Below, piece by piece: positions 10,026 through 20,394 of a stretch of DNA of 64,000 nt. This DNA is from Tretioscincus oriximinensis. Its lineage: Eukaryota; Chordata; Lepidosauria; Squamata; Gymnophthalmidae. Below the pieces are notes generated by a model. It ran no database searches. It was not told the origin of the DNA and saw only the letters and a program-made list of their open reading frames with translations. Both the position numbers and the translations under genes were made by a program. Within the stretch, counting starts at the first letter, position 1. Each line of letters starts with the position of its first letter. The DNA is taken from assembly GCA_022410635.1 (NCBI GenBank), contig JAJVDF010000001.1:10335700-10399699 (forward strand), in the 5' to 3' direction.

Positions 10026-10797
10026 TTTAATTTCATGACACTGCTTTCATTCCATGTTTCTCCATTTGTCATGAAGGGATGGCACTGACTGCCATGGTTT
10101 TGGTCTTCCTTTTAATACTGAGAATGTGGGCAGCAAGTTCCTTTTCTGGGATATAATTCGGAATAAGGCTCAGTGAAGACACTTGAGTGCTTTTGCTGCT
10201 AGATTTTGCATCATACAGGTAACCCTACCAGGTAACTCCCTTGATACCTGCTTGGTGCCATAGAATTAGGTGGGATTCCACTGATCTTCCAACCAAAAGC
10301 TCTCTCTCCCCCAGTGCATGAGAGGCAGCAAAGCTCTTCTGGATGCTTTCCCACACCAGACTGATGTTCAATTTTCTCGCATTATCTCCGCTCTTAAACT
10401 CGCTTTCTCGGTTATGTTGCCAAGCATCATTTGCATAATATTTGCAGTTGTAATTAGCTGATGAGCATCTCCCAGGCTTTCTCCCCTCCACCCCTTTTTT
10501 CTTCCCTGATTTATTTTATTTTATTTTTTATTGAGGAGGGGGTAAGAGTGGGGGTTTAGTAGGATGGGGAAGAGTTCCTGTTTATCTTCTGCTTTGTGAT
10601 TGCCCCAGATAGGCTACTGAATATCTCACATCTGCCGTTGGAAAATCCTACCTCAAATTTCAAGAAGAAAACAGGCAGAGAAAAGGATGGAGCAAAGAAG
10701 TATGGAGAGAGGCTTGATTAAAAATACATGAGGAAATCTCCTCTACCAATCACCTTCCACAATACACATACAAGAGATATATGCAACAGGAAATACC

Positions 10798-10953
10798 CTG
10801 GTCACATACTCACACTTTTAAACCTTCTTCATTCCTGAAGAATGTAACTGGAAACCAGAGAAATTGGTTTTGAACTAGACTAAAAATGAGAAAAAAAAAT
10901 TTCCCTGATTTAGTCAGGTTTTAAGATAGTTTAAAAGCATGTGTGTAACCATG
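10798..10953. mobile_element. Palindromic-ended element, family P3
   Basis: Outer ends GGTCACATACTCACACTTTT and AAAAGCATGTGTGTAACC are inverted copies. The arms continue inward through TTCATTCCTGAAGAATG. Three further P3 copies lie at 24364, 25520 and 27112. Confidence 0.6.
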
Positions 10954-11169
10954 CCCTTAGAGACAGAAAGCAAAATTACTAGCCTGTGATATTGGATCAT
11001 CAAAGAGAATAATATCACATCCATACGGTTATATGCAACTGCTAGGAACTGACCTTATGGATACCAAAGGACAGCAAATTCTAATCATAGCTGTTACCCA
11101 AGCACACGAAAGAAGCAAGTAATACTTTAAAATCATTTTCAAAAAGATTTTGATGTTAGGTACTACAAA

Positions 11170-11460
11170 TTATGACAAATTTCTGGTTCATTACATGGGC
11201 ACCTCCATGCAAATTTTTATTTTTATTTGGCAAAGATAAGGAAGTGGTTTGCTACGGCCTACCTCCAGGGAGAGGCTGGAAATTCTGTTTGCTCTATCTG
11301 AGCTACAGACATCTCAGATTCCAAGGTCACTTATATACAGTTTCCTTGGCAAAAATACAAAAGTGGTTTGCCATTGCCTAGTTCCCGGGAGGGACTGGGA
11401 ACTGAACTAGCAACTGTCTGAACTAGTGAACGCTATAGGAACTAGTGAACACCATAAGTC
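11170..11460 (+). repeat. BovB/RTE-related SINE-like repeat (GGTTTGCCATTGCCT core)
   Basis: Two divergent copies of the module 'cTTGGCAAAgATAcaaaAGTGGTTTGCCATTGCCTA' are visible (11228-11262 and 11345-11382). This module is known from RTE/BovB-associated repeats of squamates, marsupials and ruminants. Class assignment is inference. Confidence 0.45.
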
Positions 11461-11683
11461 AGACTAGTAAGGCTATACTGAAGCGACTCTAATTCCAGAT
11501 CAAAATATTCTGGTGACTGAAGCCAAAAGCAATCCNATTTATATGACAACATTTTTACAATTTTACAGTGCAACCTTTTGTTCTACCCAAAAGTAAGCAC
11601 CACCTCCACCCAAATCAATGGATCTTAAGTAAAGCTTATAGTACAAACATTAGGTTTTCCTACTCAGAAGTAAGACCTACTAA

Positions 11684-11820
11684 GTAGCCTGACCAGATGA
11701 CCCTTTTTTNGGGGGGGGATCTGGTTTTGGGGTTTCTACCCCACCCTCCCAGGAGACAGTTGCCCCATTTTTTTCTGAGAAAATAAAAAAAGAAAGAATT
11801 TAAAAATTTTTTTTAATAAA
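11684..11820. mobile_element. hAT-like non-autonomous element, family D4 (half copy)
   Basis: Starts TAGCCTGACCAGATGACCC and continues with G-run and TCTGGTTTTGGGG, like the complete D4 copy at 59215-59399. The right terminus is missing. Confidence 0.5.
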
Positions 11821-11989
11821 CTGCACCACCACTAGGTGCTCTGGCAACTGGGACCAGCTCCTGAAGGCACCCTCCCCTCAGTACGATCATCAGTTCTGCA
11901 ATGGGCATTTACCAGTAGAGGATGTAAGTATTGTGTGCTGATATCTGCATATAGCTGGCATTCCAATAGGAAATATACAGTTATTTCAA

Positions 11990-13840
11990 TCTTTCCTGAT
12001 CTGCAGGGCATAGTCTGTTGTTATAGCTGATGTTATCATATCTTCCCAGTTTTAACATAATGTCCAGTTGGTCAAAANGGGCTTTTGTGTATAGGTTCCT
12101 TAATCTTAATGCCAACTCAAATGTTAGGTAGTTCTCTATACCAAAATTTTGTTTGAACACAGCTAAATAAGGCAGNAATCTGGCTTGAGCAATTGCTAAT
12201 AGGTCGCATTGTGCTTGAATGTCCTTCAGTCGTTGTTTGAGTATCATCTTTGCCTTTGTNCCTAGCAAACCCAAGAACTGTGCGGATAAGCCCAAGTGCG
12301 ACAAATGATTCCTGAATCTGGCAAACCAAGGTGTATGGGCATGGTTATTTGCTTGTTCTTGGAGGCTGATGAAAGGTAGTCTATTTGTCTTCATAAGATT
12401 TAATTTGACCCAATAATTATATTGGTTACTGAAGACTTGCCCAGCAATGGGGAGCTCTCCAAGTTCAGCTCTAACCACTGCGGCCAGAGTAGAGTGACTC
12501 AGTCCAAGGATTCGTCTAAGTTGCTTTAGATAGAAGACCTCTGAGGTGGAGATATCTGCAAAACCCCAGATGACAGACCCATACAGCCCAATATGAAGTA
12601 TTTTAGAGTTTAGAACATTTAATTTAGGACGGAGTGACCCAGGATTTCTGAAATGTATAAGTTTATGTAATGATAGTGCAGCTGTGCCTGCTTTCCTTAC
12701 TGCATGTTTTAGATGTAGGGACCATGCCCCTGTGGATGTGAAAATAAGTCCCAGATATTGCTATGCTTTCACTTATTCAAGACAGAAATCGCTTATCGGC
12801 CATTTGAATATTTTCCTTATTTTGCCAAAGACGATAACTTTGGATTTATCTTTGTTGATGGAGAGGTCATTTTCCGTACAGTACTTAGCAAAAGTATTTC
12901 AGAGCTCACCTCATACCTACTGGGGTGGTTGATAGTATAGTCATGTCATTTGCATAAAGAAGGATGGTTGTTGGTCTTAATGTGATGCATGGTCTGGGTA
13001 AATTCTCTTATTTTAGCACTGTGACCTCGTCATTGATGTAAAAGCAACATAGGAATGGGGCCTGCAAACAGCCTTGTCATACACCTTCATGTGACTTGAT
13101 TTCCTGAGTTAGGGCTCCTGATATGCTAAGACGAACTTTCAAGGATGTATTTGTGTAGAGCACTATAATAAGTGCCAGGAGTCTTAAATCAGTGTTTGTG
13201 GAGTGTAACCTATTCCACAGAAGTTCCCAGTTTATAGTCAAAAGAAGAGATAGATCAATAAAGGCTGCATATAAATTTCTGTCCTAGGCCAAATATTTAT
13301 GGATGAGGTGCGTTAAAGTAAAACAATTGTCAATTGTTGAGTATCCCTGACGGAAACTGGCTTGTTCCTCTGTTATGATATTATTTGTCTCAGCCCAGTA
13401 TTCCAGTTTATTTAGAAGGAATTTGGCATAAATCTTTGCAGTGATGCTGATTAGATTGATGCGGTGGTAGTTTTTTGGGTTGAGTTTATCCCCTTTTTTG
13501 TTGATTGGACGTGGTGATACTTGCCATATCGNTAATATGCGTGAACAGACCAGCCAGCAATTGAACCACCAGTCAAGATCTTGTTTGAACAGTTCGGGTG
13601 GGTGGAAATCTTCACCTGGTGCTTTGTTGTTTTTCAAGGCTGTTAGTATCACTTTAATTTCTGACATCGTTACTGGTGTCCATTTTGGCTGGGAAGAAAT
13701 GTCCACTCTTGACATCACCCTTCCGGAAGATTGCTTGGTTTTATCATGACTGAATAAATCACCGAAGTAGTCTTTCCAATGTAATACTGGGAGTGGAGAA
13801 TCTAAAGTGAATCTAATTTCATTTAATGTCTGCAAGACCA
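11990..13840 (-). pseudogene. Decayed non-LTR retrotransposon ORF2 (reverse transcriptase), I/Vingi-like
   Basis: Read from 13835 down, the frame encodes the RT fingers (KNNKAPGEDFHPPELF), then NPKNYHRINLISITAKIYAK and an EEQASFRQGYSTIDN segment typical of non-LTR reverse transcriptases. After a stop near 13284 the product continues in shifted frames with AAFIDLS (motif A), a QGC motif and YAND in place of the catalytic Y/FADD (about 12950), and ends with a post-RT region (12478-11981: RAELGELPIAGQV, WVKLNL). Stops, frameshifts and the ADD-to-AND change show it is dead. The endonuclease part upstream is missing, so it is 5'-truncated. Family: clearly LINE; I/Vingi-type is my best match from memory, L2-related groups are the alternative. 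Confidence 0.8.
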
Positions 13841-13939
13841 GGTTCCAGAAAACTATGCAATTTGGNAGACCAGGTGGATTGCAACAAGACTGGAAAATGC
13901 TTTATTTTCTTGAAAAATATGCAGCCATGATTGAAAGTT

Positions 13940-14068
13940 TAGAACATGGGAAAAAGAAAGAAAGTGAGAAAGGAGACAAAGGAAAAGGAAAGAATCAGGA
14001 AAGATGAGAAAGAAAATGAAAATGAGAGAGAGGGAATAGCAAATGAGAAAAAGAAGGAAAAGAAATAC
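13940..14068. repeat. Purine-rich tract
   Basis: About 130 bases of A and G (GAAAGAAAGTGAGAAAGGAG-like) just upstream of a SINE. Confidence 0.8.
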
Positions 14069-14136
14069 CAATAATGAACGTTGGCTTTGGTGAAGAATAT
14101 ATAAGCATTAATGCAAATATACCTTTCCATNTAATA

Positions 14137-14440
14137 GGCACGGATAGCTCAGTGGCTTAGGAATTCGTCTCTCGCCTGGGAGATCAGGTTTTGAAGCCCT
14201 GTGTGGGACGTGGGGAGGGTTGAGCACCTTCCACTAGCCTGTAGCTCTAGCCAACCCAGCTATTCGAAAGCAAGAATTGCAAGAAATTGCAACGGACTGC
14301 AAGTAGATACATGGGAACCACCATAGCCTGGTGGGGAAGATAGAATGGAAGCCTTCGGGCAAAATATATCCTTGTAAGCCGCTTTGAGTTCCTTTGAAAG
14401 GTGAGAAAAGCAGGGTATAAGAACCAAGTTCTTCTTCTTC
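14137..14440 (+). mobile_element. tRNA-derived SINE (Sauria-type), young subfamily
   Basis: The tRNA head has an intact A-box-like TAGCTCAGTGG (14145-14155) and a B-box-like GGTTTTGAAGCC (14188-14199). The body follows, then a LINE-related end (AAGCCGCTTTGAGTTCCTTT ... GGGTATAAGAACC), and the tail is (TTC)n. Nearly identical to copies at 21748, 31888 and 36480. Confidence 0.85.
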
Positions 14441-14477
14441 TAATATGCAGATTTTTGGAAAAAAGAACAATCAGTTT

Positions 14478-14640
14478 TATTCCCCACTTTTCTCAACCCA
14501 AAGGGAATCAAGGCAGCTTATATAACCTTCTGTTCTTCCCTTCACAACAGACACCTTGTAAAGTAGGTGGAGCCAAGACAGCTCTGAAGAACTGTGACTC
14601 GCCAAACCCATCCAGCTGGTTTCATGCAGCTTCAAATGGG
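14478..14640 (-). mobile_element. Second tRNA-derived SINE type (fragment)
   Basis: On the minus strand the order matches the SINE at 38826-39062: GCCAGCTGG-type segment, CAGAGCTGTCTTGG, TTACAAGGTGTCTGTTGTG, GAAGGGAAGAACAGAAGG and CTGCCTTGATTCCCTTTGGG. Confidence 0.6.
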
Positions 14641-14649
14641 AGACATCCA

Positions 14650-15340
14650 GATACACCAGATTGGTTTGATGGTTTTCAGTAAGAATAAAGTGGTTTGCAT
14701 CTCCCTCTAATGCTGTTTAACATGTTAGCCAGTGGCAAAATCCTATCACTCTTAGGAATAAATTGTTACAATAAATTGAGCCTAAAAAGACCCCAATTTT
14801 AAACACCAGCTTCTATACCTTTGGATAATGAATCAAACAATCTATGTTTCTTGTAAGTAACAACAAATAAAGGCACTTTCTGCACCTGATATATCTTGGG
14901 ATGCATCTCGGAATTGGGGTCTGACATCCANTATATATAAAGGGCCAAAATTAATAATTTGTAAAAATGTTCATTTATTTTCTAAAGACTTGAATAAAGT
15001 TAATACAAGCAAGTAAAACTTATTTTTTTCTTAGATCAGTAATTGTTAAAGACAGTGAAAATATAACACAGTGAATATTTATCAGAAAGGGAGATTGGGA
15101 GAAGCAGAGCTTCCCAGAGTCTTTGTTGGGTTTGCTCATTTTTAAATCCTAAGATTAAAGTAGGCACAAACCAAACGGGGAACGTAAGTATAACTTGAAA
15201 AAAGTTCCAGGAAGAGCCATCCCAACTGCCTTCTCAAACAGCAAATGGGATTAAGCAAAGGCAAGTAGCTCAGTGAAAAATAGAACTGGAAAGTAGCGGG
15301 GTTGCTGGTTTAAATTCTGTGCTTTCTCCAGATAGAGGTA
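14650..15340. other. Unique stretch, no gene recognised
   Basis: AT-rich DNA. A P1b-like word (CTTTCTGCACCTGATATATC) occurs at 14877. No other feature is seen. Confidence 0.4.
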
Positions 15341-15344
15341 ATGA

Positions 15345-15668
15345 CATTTTTTAACCAGAGGATCATAGGTCTCTGGAATTTACTTCCAGAAGGGATGGTA
15401 CTAGCTAGTAGCCCAGATAGGTTTAAGATAGAATTAGACAGGTTCATGGAAGCCAAGGGTATAAATAGTTAGTAGGATGGTTCTCTTGATACTGCCTCAG
15501 GATGGAGCGACAGGCAGAATTCTTGAAATACCATTTGCAGGGAGCCGAGAACAGGTGTTTGAAACTGCCCAGGTGCCATTGGTGGGCCACCGTGTGGGTC
15601 AGAATGCTGGTCTAGATGGGCTCTGGCTCCATTCAGCAGGGCTCCTCTTAGGTTCTTATGGCTTTATA
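15345..15668 (+). mobile_element. CR1 LINE 3' end
   Basis: The text runs through the last ORF2 residues (CCAGAGGATCATAGGTCTCT, GGAATTTACTTCCAGAAG) and the 3' UTR (TAGTAGGATGG, TTTGCAGGGAGCC, GGTGGGCCACCG, CTAGATGGGCTCTGG) to the octamer end TTCTTATGG. Confidence 0.8.
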
Positions 15669-15739
15669 AAACTGCATAGAATTATGCATGGAATCTGGGA
15701 GTAACTATAGCTCAAAGCTAGACAAAACTTCTTGAGAAA

Positions 15740-16060
15740 CAGACACTGGTTCAATCTGGCCTCTGCCTGAAAGTAGACAATGTTAAACCATTTCTTTGTC
15801 CCTGGCCAGGAAAACTGCATGCGGGGACCTATAGATCAAATTGCCTGGAAACAAGGTTGCCACTTCAGTCTCCACCACATCTGACTCTCTGCCAAGAAAC
15901 TGCAAATTGGAGACGGCTGCTGCTACTTCAGTCCCCAGTCTCTTCATGAAAGTAGGTATGGCAAACCACTTCTGCATCTATGCCAAGAAAGCTGCCTTGA
16001 GGTGCTCCCAAGCCATCAAACAGAATTCGATGCAGTTAAAGCATAAAAGAGTTGTCAAGT
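15740..16060 (-). repeat. BovB/RTE-related GGTTTGCCAT-core repeat, two copies
   Basis: Reverse complements of the core occur near 15785-15815 and 15955-15995 (GGCAAACCACTTCTGCATCT), spaced about 175 bp. The following segment 16050-16240 is a similar but weaker match on the plus strand. Confidence 0.4.
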
Positions 16061-16239
16061 AAATTGAATTCAACTCTTATTGACTATACACTTTTGCTAA
16101 TAGTGGTTTGCTATCTCCAGGGATGGTTTTTAACTACTCAGTTCAGCCTCAGTCATCTTCTGTTGCTAGGAAGTGGTTTCCTGTTCGAGTATGAACCATA
16201 CATAACTGTGCGAAGCCAAAATCAGATTAGGGTAGACTA

Positions 16240-16890
16240 GGAACCTGGAGCAAAAAATCTAACTTCAGATATAAACAAAGNAGCTGGGTGATAACTGAGG
16301 TTAGATTTGCACTTTGACTAGTGAATAGTCCAAGCAGTTAGCAGGAATGGGGGCTTCCACACAGCCAATCACTTTGCTATTTTCCACTCATCCCAAATCT
16401 TACTTAAACTTCTAATAAACATATTCTTGTGCAGACTGATTTTAAGTAATCTAATTCATCCCTGCATCCTGGAAGCTTTCTTTCAGGAAGTATAAAAGCT
16501 ATATTCTAGCCTTTCTGTGTTCTATCTGTCTGACATCCTGCTCCCGCCNATCGTTGTGATTGGGTGGAAAATGTCACATGGTGTGTGACAATTGTGGTGA
16601 TGGTGGGAGGGCTGAAGTTGGATTAAATATATTGAAACAGCATCAAGATGCCTTTCTTAGGATGAGATCAGCACAGTTGAATGATCCTCACCGGTTAACT
16701 GAAATTACCCCTCCAATTNCCAGCACTGGAGCTTATAAGATGTCCTCCATCTTTAGGCTGTCCTCTGGGCTCACACACCAAAGCAACTCTGTGCACTAAT
16801 CCAAATGCAGGATAGACTCAATCAGCATGGGGATATTCTACAGAATAAAAAAGAAATGCACTTTGGTCACGGGATCCCTGAGGACAGAGG
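16240..16890. other. Unique stretch, no gene recognised
   Basis: No repeat family or ORF of interest recognised. Isolated N bases occur at 16281, 16549 and 16719. Confidence 0.35.
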
Positions 16891-16894
16891 TAGT

Positions 16895-17000
16895 CTGAAG
16901 ATGGGTTATAATAGAAGTCCTGCTGAATCTGGCCACAGCCTAACTTGATCAGAATTCTGTTTCAAACAGTGGCCCATCAATTGCATTTGAGCATTCTTAA
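16895..17000 (-). mobile_element. Diverged CR1 3' fragment
   Basis: On the minus strand: GGGCCACTGTTTGAAACAGA ... CTGTGGCCAGATTCAGCAGG, the CR1 3' UTR order. Confidence 0.55.
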
Positions 17001-17134
17001 GCAGAAGGAGAAGAAAAACCATATCACAGCTTATGCCTGAAGATCATGGGNGTGAGGAGAGGTGGCTTTCAAAGGGCATCATAGGGAAGGTCACCGTAGA
17101 TTCTCGCTGGACATACCATATTCTTGACTGACTC

Positions 17135-17260
17135 AAGACAACCTACATCAAAGAAATAGCCAAATTAATCGAGTTCCAGAATATCCAGCAAGGCGTCTTG
17201 TAACATAGGAAAAGGTAGGCAGCATGAATGTTAGTAGCCAAATCTATACCTTCAGATGCA
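17135..17260 (-). repeat. R-A repeat fragment
   Basis: AAGAAATAGCCAAATTAATC, a central AGGCGTCTTGTAACATAGGA and CTATACCTTCAGATGCAATG give the R-A order on the minus strand, diverged. Confidence 0.4.
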
Positions 17261-17399
17261 ATGGACTCCACCAATCTCCTCACCAGAGAGCAGCGTCGGG
17301 GGAAATACAGAGGCATTAATTGAGGGAGGGGGGACACAGGGATCATTCCACTCACTTTGTGCAATGTCTGCTGCTCCTGTTGGGCACCACCACCCACTC

Positions 17400-17830
17400 T
17401 CATGACGCATGACTGACAACTCTCTGCAGTTCTCCTGGCAAAGANACACAAGTGCTTTTGTCATTGCTTACTTCTGGGGATAAGAAGGACAGGAATTGCT
17501 TCTCTACCAATCTGCCATTGCCAATCATGCTCTGTCACTGTGGTACAGACGTTACTGGATTCCACCACGAACCTCTGGGCAGTTTTCTTGGCAGAGACAC
17601 ACAAGTGGTTTGCCATTCCTTGTTTCCAGGGAAAGCTTGTGATCAAAGCCGATTTCCTGCACTTTGNAGGCAATTTGCTCTATCAGTGGGCCACAGGCAT
17701 TCCTGGACTCTGTGGGTACCTCTATGGCAAAGGTACAGAAGTGGTTTGCCATTGCTGGCATATAGGGAGAGCTTTGGGATCCCACCTGCTCCCTTTTGCT
17801 TGCAGGTTATTTGCTCTAACATCCAGGTAC
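17400..17830 (+). repeat. Three tandem modules with the GTGGTTTGCCATT core
   Basis: Cores at about 17440 (CACAAGTGCTTTTGTCATTG), 17600 (CACAAGTGGTTTGCCATTCC) and 17735 (CAGAAGTGGTTTGCCATTGC), each preceded by a TGGCAaAG word. Spacing is about 155 and 135 bp. They look like serial copies of one BovB/RTE-associated module. Confidence 0.5.
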
Positions 17831-17839
17831 AGGCTGTTG

Positions 17840-18310
17840 AGAAATCTAAATGCAGCTATTATTGAGAGGCAGCTCTCCAGTCTCTTGAAGGTCTTGAGAG
17901 ATGAAAAACCCACCATCTGGATAGGATGACTATCCCATTGTATCCTACAGTTCCCCAAAACACAAATTTCATTGTCCAGGCACACTTGTCAGCAGACCCT
18001 TTACTGCAGCAGCAAAAGTAGGAATAAGGGATGGATAGCCAGCCCCAACAGCACATTTGTTCATTGCCATCTCAAAAGAGGCACAGTCAGTGGTTGGGGT
18101 CATAAGGGCTGCTAGAATGGAGGGCAGTTATAAGGATTTAGTGATGGCATCAGAGAGGCAGAACTCCCGGCAGGTAAGTAGACTGGATTAGGAACATATC
18201 AACCCTAAACTGAAACATGCATGAAAGAGAAGTTAGAACAGCCTCAGATCTATGCTACCTAGTGTGTTGTGCAGTATTGTCTCACATCACCACCTCCACA
18301 TTGCTCTCCC
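17840..18310. other. Unique stretch, no gene recognised
   Basis: Contains an old CR1-like phrase (GAGGCAGCTCTCCAGTCTCTTGAAGG-like) near 17866 but no clear boundaries. No gene. Confidence 0.3.
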
Positions 18311-18316
18311 GCCTGT

Positions 18317-18618
18317 CAACAAATGGCACAGTTGCTAAGGAGCTGGTCTTTCCGTTCAGGGCCCCTGTGTGGAACATGGAGAGGGGTGAATGCCCTCAAC
18401 TGGCTGCCTGCTCTAGCCAACTCAGCTATTCAAAAACTAGTAGATTTGCAATATACAAACTGCAATCTATCTATTAGATAAATAAGTACCACCATTAACC
18501 CGGTGGGGAAGATAAAATAGATGTAAATCTTTGGACGAAAATTAATCTGGTAAGCTGCTCTTAGTCCCTTTGGGTGAGGAGGGTATAAAAACCAGATTTT
18601 CTTCCTCCTCCTCTTTCT
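18317..18618 (+). mobile_element. tRNA-derived SINE (Sauria-type), older copy
   Basis: Head ATGGCACAGTTGCTAAGGAG, B-box remnant, CTAGCCAACTCAGCTATTC, ACCACCATTAACCCGGTGGG, and end GCTGCTCTTAGTCCCTTTGG...GGTATAAAAACCAG with a C/T-rich tail. Confidence 0.75.
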
Positions 18619-18619
18619 A

Positions 18620-19075
18620 GCCACCCTGCCTTAAAGGCCTCGTCCACAGACATCCCCACCCACACCCCTCAATGGTGAGATGGACTGATTAGTCCACAAC
18701 TTGGGCCGAGCATCTGGTTCTTTGGGCCTTGAGGAAGAGGCCGGGGTGGGGGGTCTTAGCTGACAGCCTCACCATAAACAAAAGATACAAAGATTGCACT
18801 GGAGAGCTGGAAAGGGCAAATGGGTACCATTAGATAGAAGTGGTGGATTTGAGAATCGGACTGAGAAAAATGATTCCATATTGTCTGTAATGGGAGACAG
18901 AGAGATGAAAGAACAGCTGGTGGTTGCCATCATGCCTAAGTAAATTGAATCTAACTTCCGTCCATCTTCAGGATGAGAGTATACATCAGTAGGGTGTGTT
19001 CTTTTGGCGTCCTCTAGCTCAGAAAACCCGCCTTTAGTTTAGGTAATGTGGAGCTGTGTATTTCCATTCTGATGT
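18620..19075. other. Unique stretch, no gene recognised
   Basis: No gene. 19040-19090 (CCATTCTGATGTGGACTGAA) resembles a P2 terminus. Confidence 0.3.
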
Positions 19076-19077
19076 GG

Positions 19078-19672
19078 ACTGAAAATGGACTGAAGGGCAA
19101 CAAGAATGATCAAGGGGCTGGAACATCACCCTTACGAAATCCGGCTGCAGCGGCTAAGACTCTTCAGCCTCGAAAGGCAGCATTTGAGAGCTGACCTGAT
19201 TGAAGTATATGAAATCATGCATGGAGTGGATAAGGTGAATAGAGGAAAAATATTGTCTCTATCACACAACACTAGGACCAGAGGGCACTCCTTGAAACTG
19301 ATGAGCAGAAAAGTGAGAACAGACAAAGGAAAGTATTTTTTTCACCCAGAGGGTCATCGGCCTNTGGAATTTACTTCCTGAAGAGGTGGTGGTAGCTAAC
19401 AGCTTGGATAGTTTCAAGACAGGACTAGACAAGTTTATGGACACCAAGGGTATAAATGGGTACTAGGATGGATGTCTGGATGTTGCCACTGGGATGGAGC
19501 AACAGGCAGGACTCCTGAAATACTATTTGCAGGGAGTCATGAACAGGAGCATATTTTGCTTTCCTCTGTTCAGACTGGCCAGGTGCATCTGGTGGGCCTC
19601 TGTAGGAGACAGAATGCNGGACTGGATGGGCTGTGGACTGATCCAGTATGGCTCTTCTTATGTTCTTATGAC
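19078..19672 (+). mobile_element. CR1 LINE, 3' part with ORF2 C-terminus
   Basis: Best preserved CR1 here. 19106-19381 keeps an open 91-codon frame with LEHHPYEIRLQRLRLFSLER, DLIEVYEIMHGVDKV and FFHPEGHR, the conserved C-terminal domain of CR1 ORF2. The 3' UTR (ACTAGGATGG, CAGGCAGGACTCCTGAAATA, CAGGTGCATCTGGTGGGCCT) and the octamer tail TTCTTATGTTCTTATG at 19653-19668 follow. 5'-truncated, so inactive. Confidence 0.9.
19106..19381 (+). pseudogene. CR1 ORF2 C-terminal fragment
   Basis: The 91-residue reading frame lies within the CR1 above. It carries no RT or endonuclease domain, only the carboxy-terminal tail of the polyprotein. One N base (19364) gives an unknown residue. The start Met is internal to the original ORF and not a real initiation site. 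Confidence 0.8.
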
Positions 19673-19675
19673 ATA

Positions 19676-19996
19676 CAAGGGAAAGCATTTGTTTTTCACC
19701 CAGAGGATCATTGGTCTATGGAATTCACTTCCAGAAGTGGCGATGGTAGCCAACAGCCTGGATGGCTTTAAGATAGGATTAGACAAGTTCATGGAGGGCA
19801 GGTTTATCAATAGCTATTAGGATGGGTGTCTTGATACTGGCTCCAGGGTGGAAAACCAGATAGTATTCCTGAAAGACCATTTGCAGGAAGGGTTTTTCCT
19901 TCTTCTACTTAAAAGACTGCACTAGTGCAACTGTGTGAATCAACGGGCTACGGCCCCAGATTCAACAGGGTTCCTCCTCATATGTTCTTATGGATT
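19676..19996 (+). mobile_element. Second CR1 3' end directly behind the first
   Basis: Begins right after the octamer tail of the preceding CR1 with GGGAAAGCATTTGTTTTTCACC, then CAGAGGATCATTGGTCTATG, ATTAGGATGGGTGTCTTGAT and CAACAGGGTTCCTCCTCATA, ending TGTTCTTATGG. Diverged from the first copy, so an independent insertion rather than a simple duplication. Confidence 0.75.
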
Positions 19997-20065
19997 CAGT
20001 TTTAGATGTGATCAGCAAGGCCTGATGGTCAGTCTTCAGGTTATCAATTATTTTGGGTTGCATCT

Positions 20066-20156
20066 CAATAGAGAATGTGGGCCTGCCATAGTCTACACCA
20101 GCATGGAGGTGGCAGACTCCAAATCTGAGATACAAAGCCCAGAATAAGGATCAGCG
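20066..20156. mobile_element. Family P1 half copy (F)
   Basis: GGGCCTGCCATAGTCTACAC and CAGCATGGAGGTGGCAGACT plus CCCAGAATAAGGATC are the right half of P1. The left half is lost. Confidence 0.6.
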
Positions 20157-20192
20157 GGGACAGGACCGTGGAGTGAAAGTGGATTAGACTGA

Positions 20193-20371
20193 GGCACCAT
20201 CCACACGGAGCCTTGTTCTGGGTCNCATCTCGGGACAGAGCTTGGCCATCCACATGCCAGTATAGACTATGGCAGGCCCCATTCGGGGCCTGCCATAGTC
20301 TACACTAGCATGTGGTTGGCAGGCTCCTACTCCGAGGGACAGCCCAGGATCAGGATTCGTGTGGATGCTGC
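20193..20371. mobile_element. Family P1 (copy E)
   Basis: Full-length P1 with loop ATTC (same orientation as copy C). Ends CACCATCCACACGGAGCC and GTGTGGATGCTGCC. It lies about 25 bp upstream of a CpG island. Confidence 0.75.
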
Positions 20372-20394
20372 CCAAAACGCACAGAGAGATTAGA

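Noticed and set aside
14137..14210. tRNA gene
   Set aside because: Only A-box and B-box are tRNA-like; no cloverleaf could be drawn and the sequence continues into a SINE body. The same holds for 36480 and 38826.
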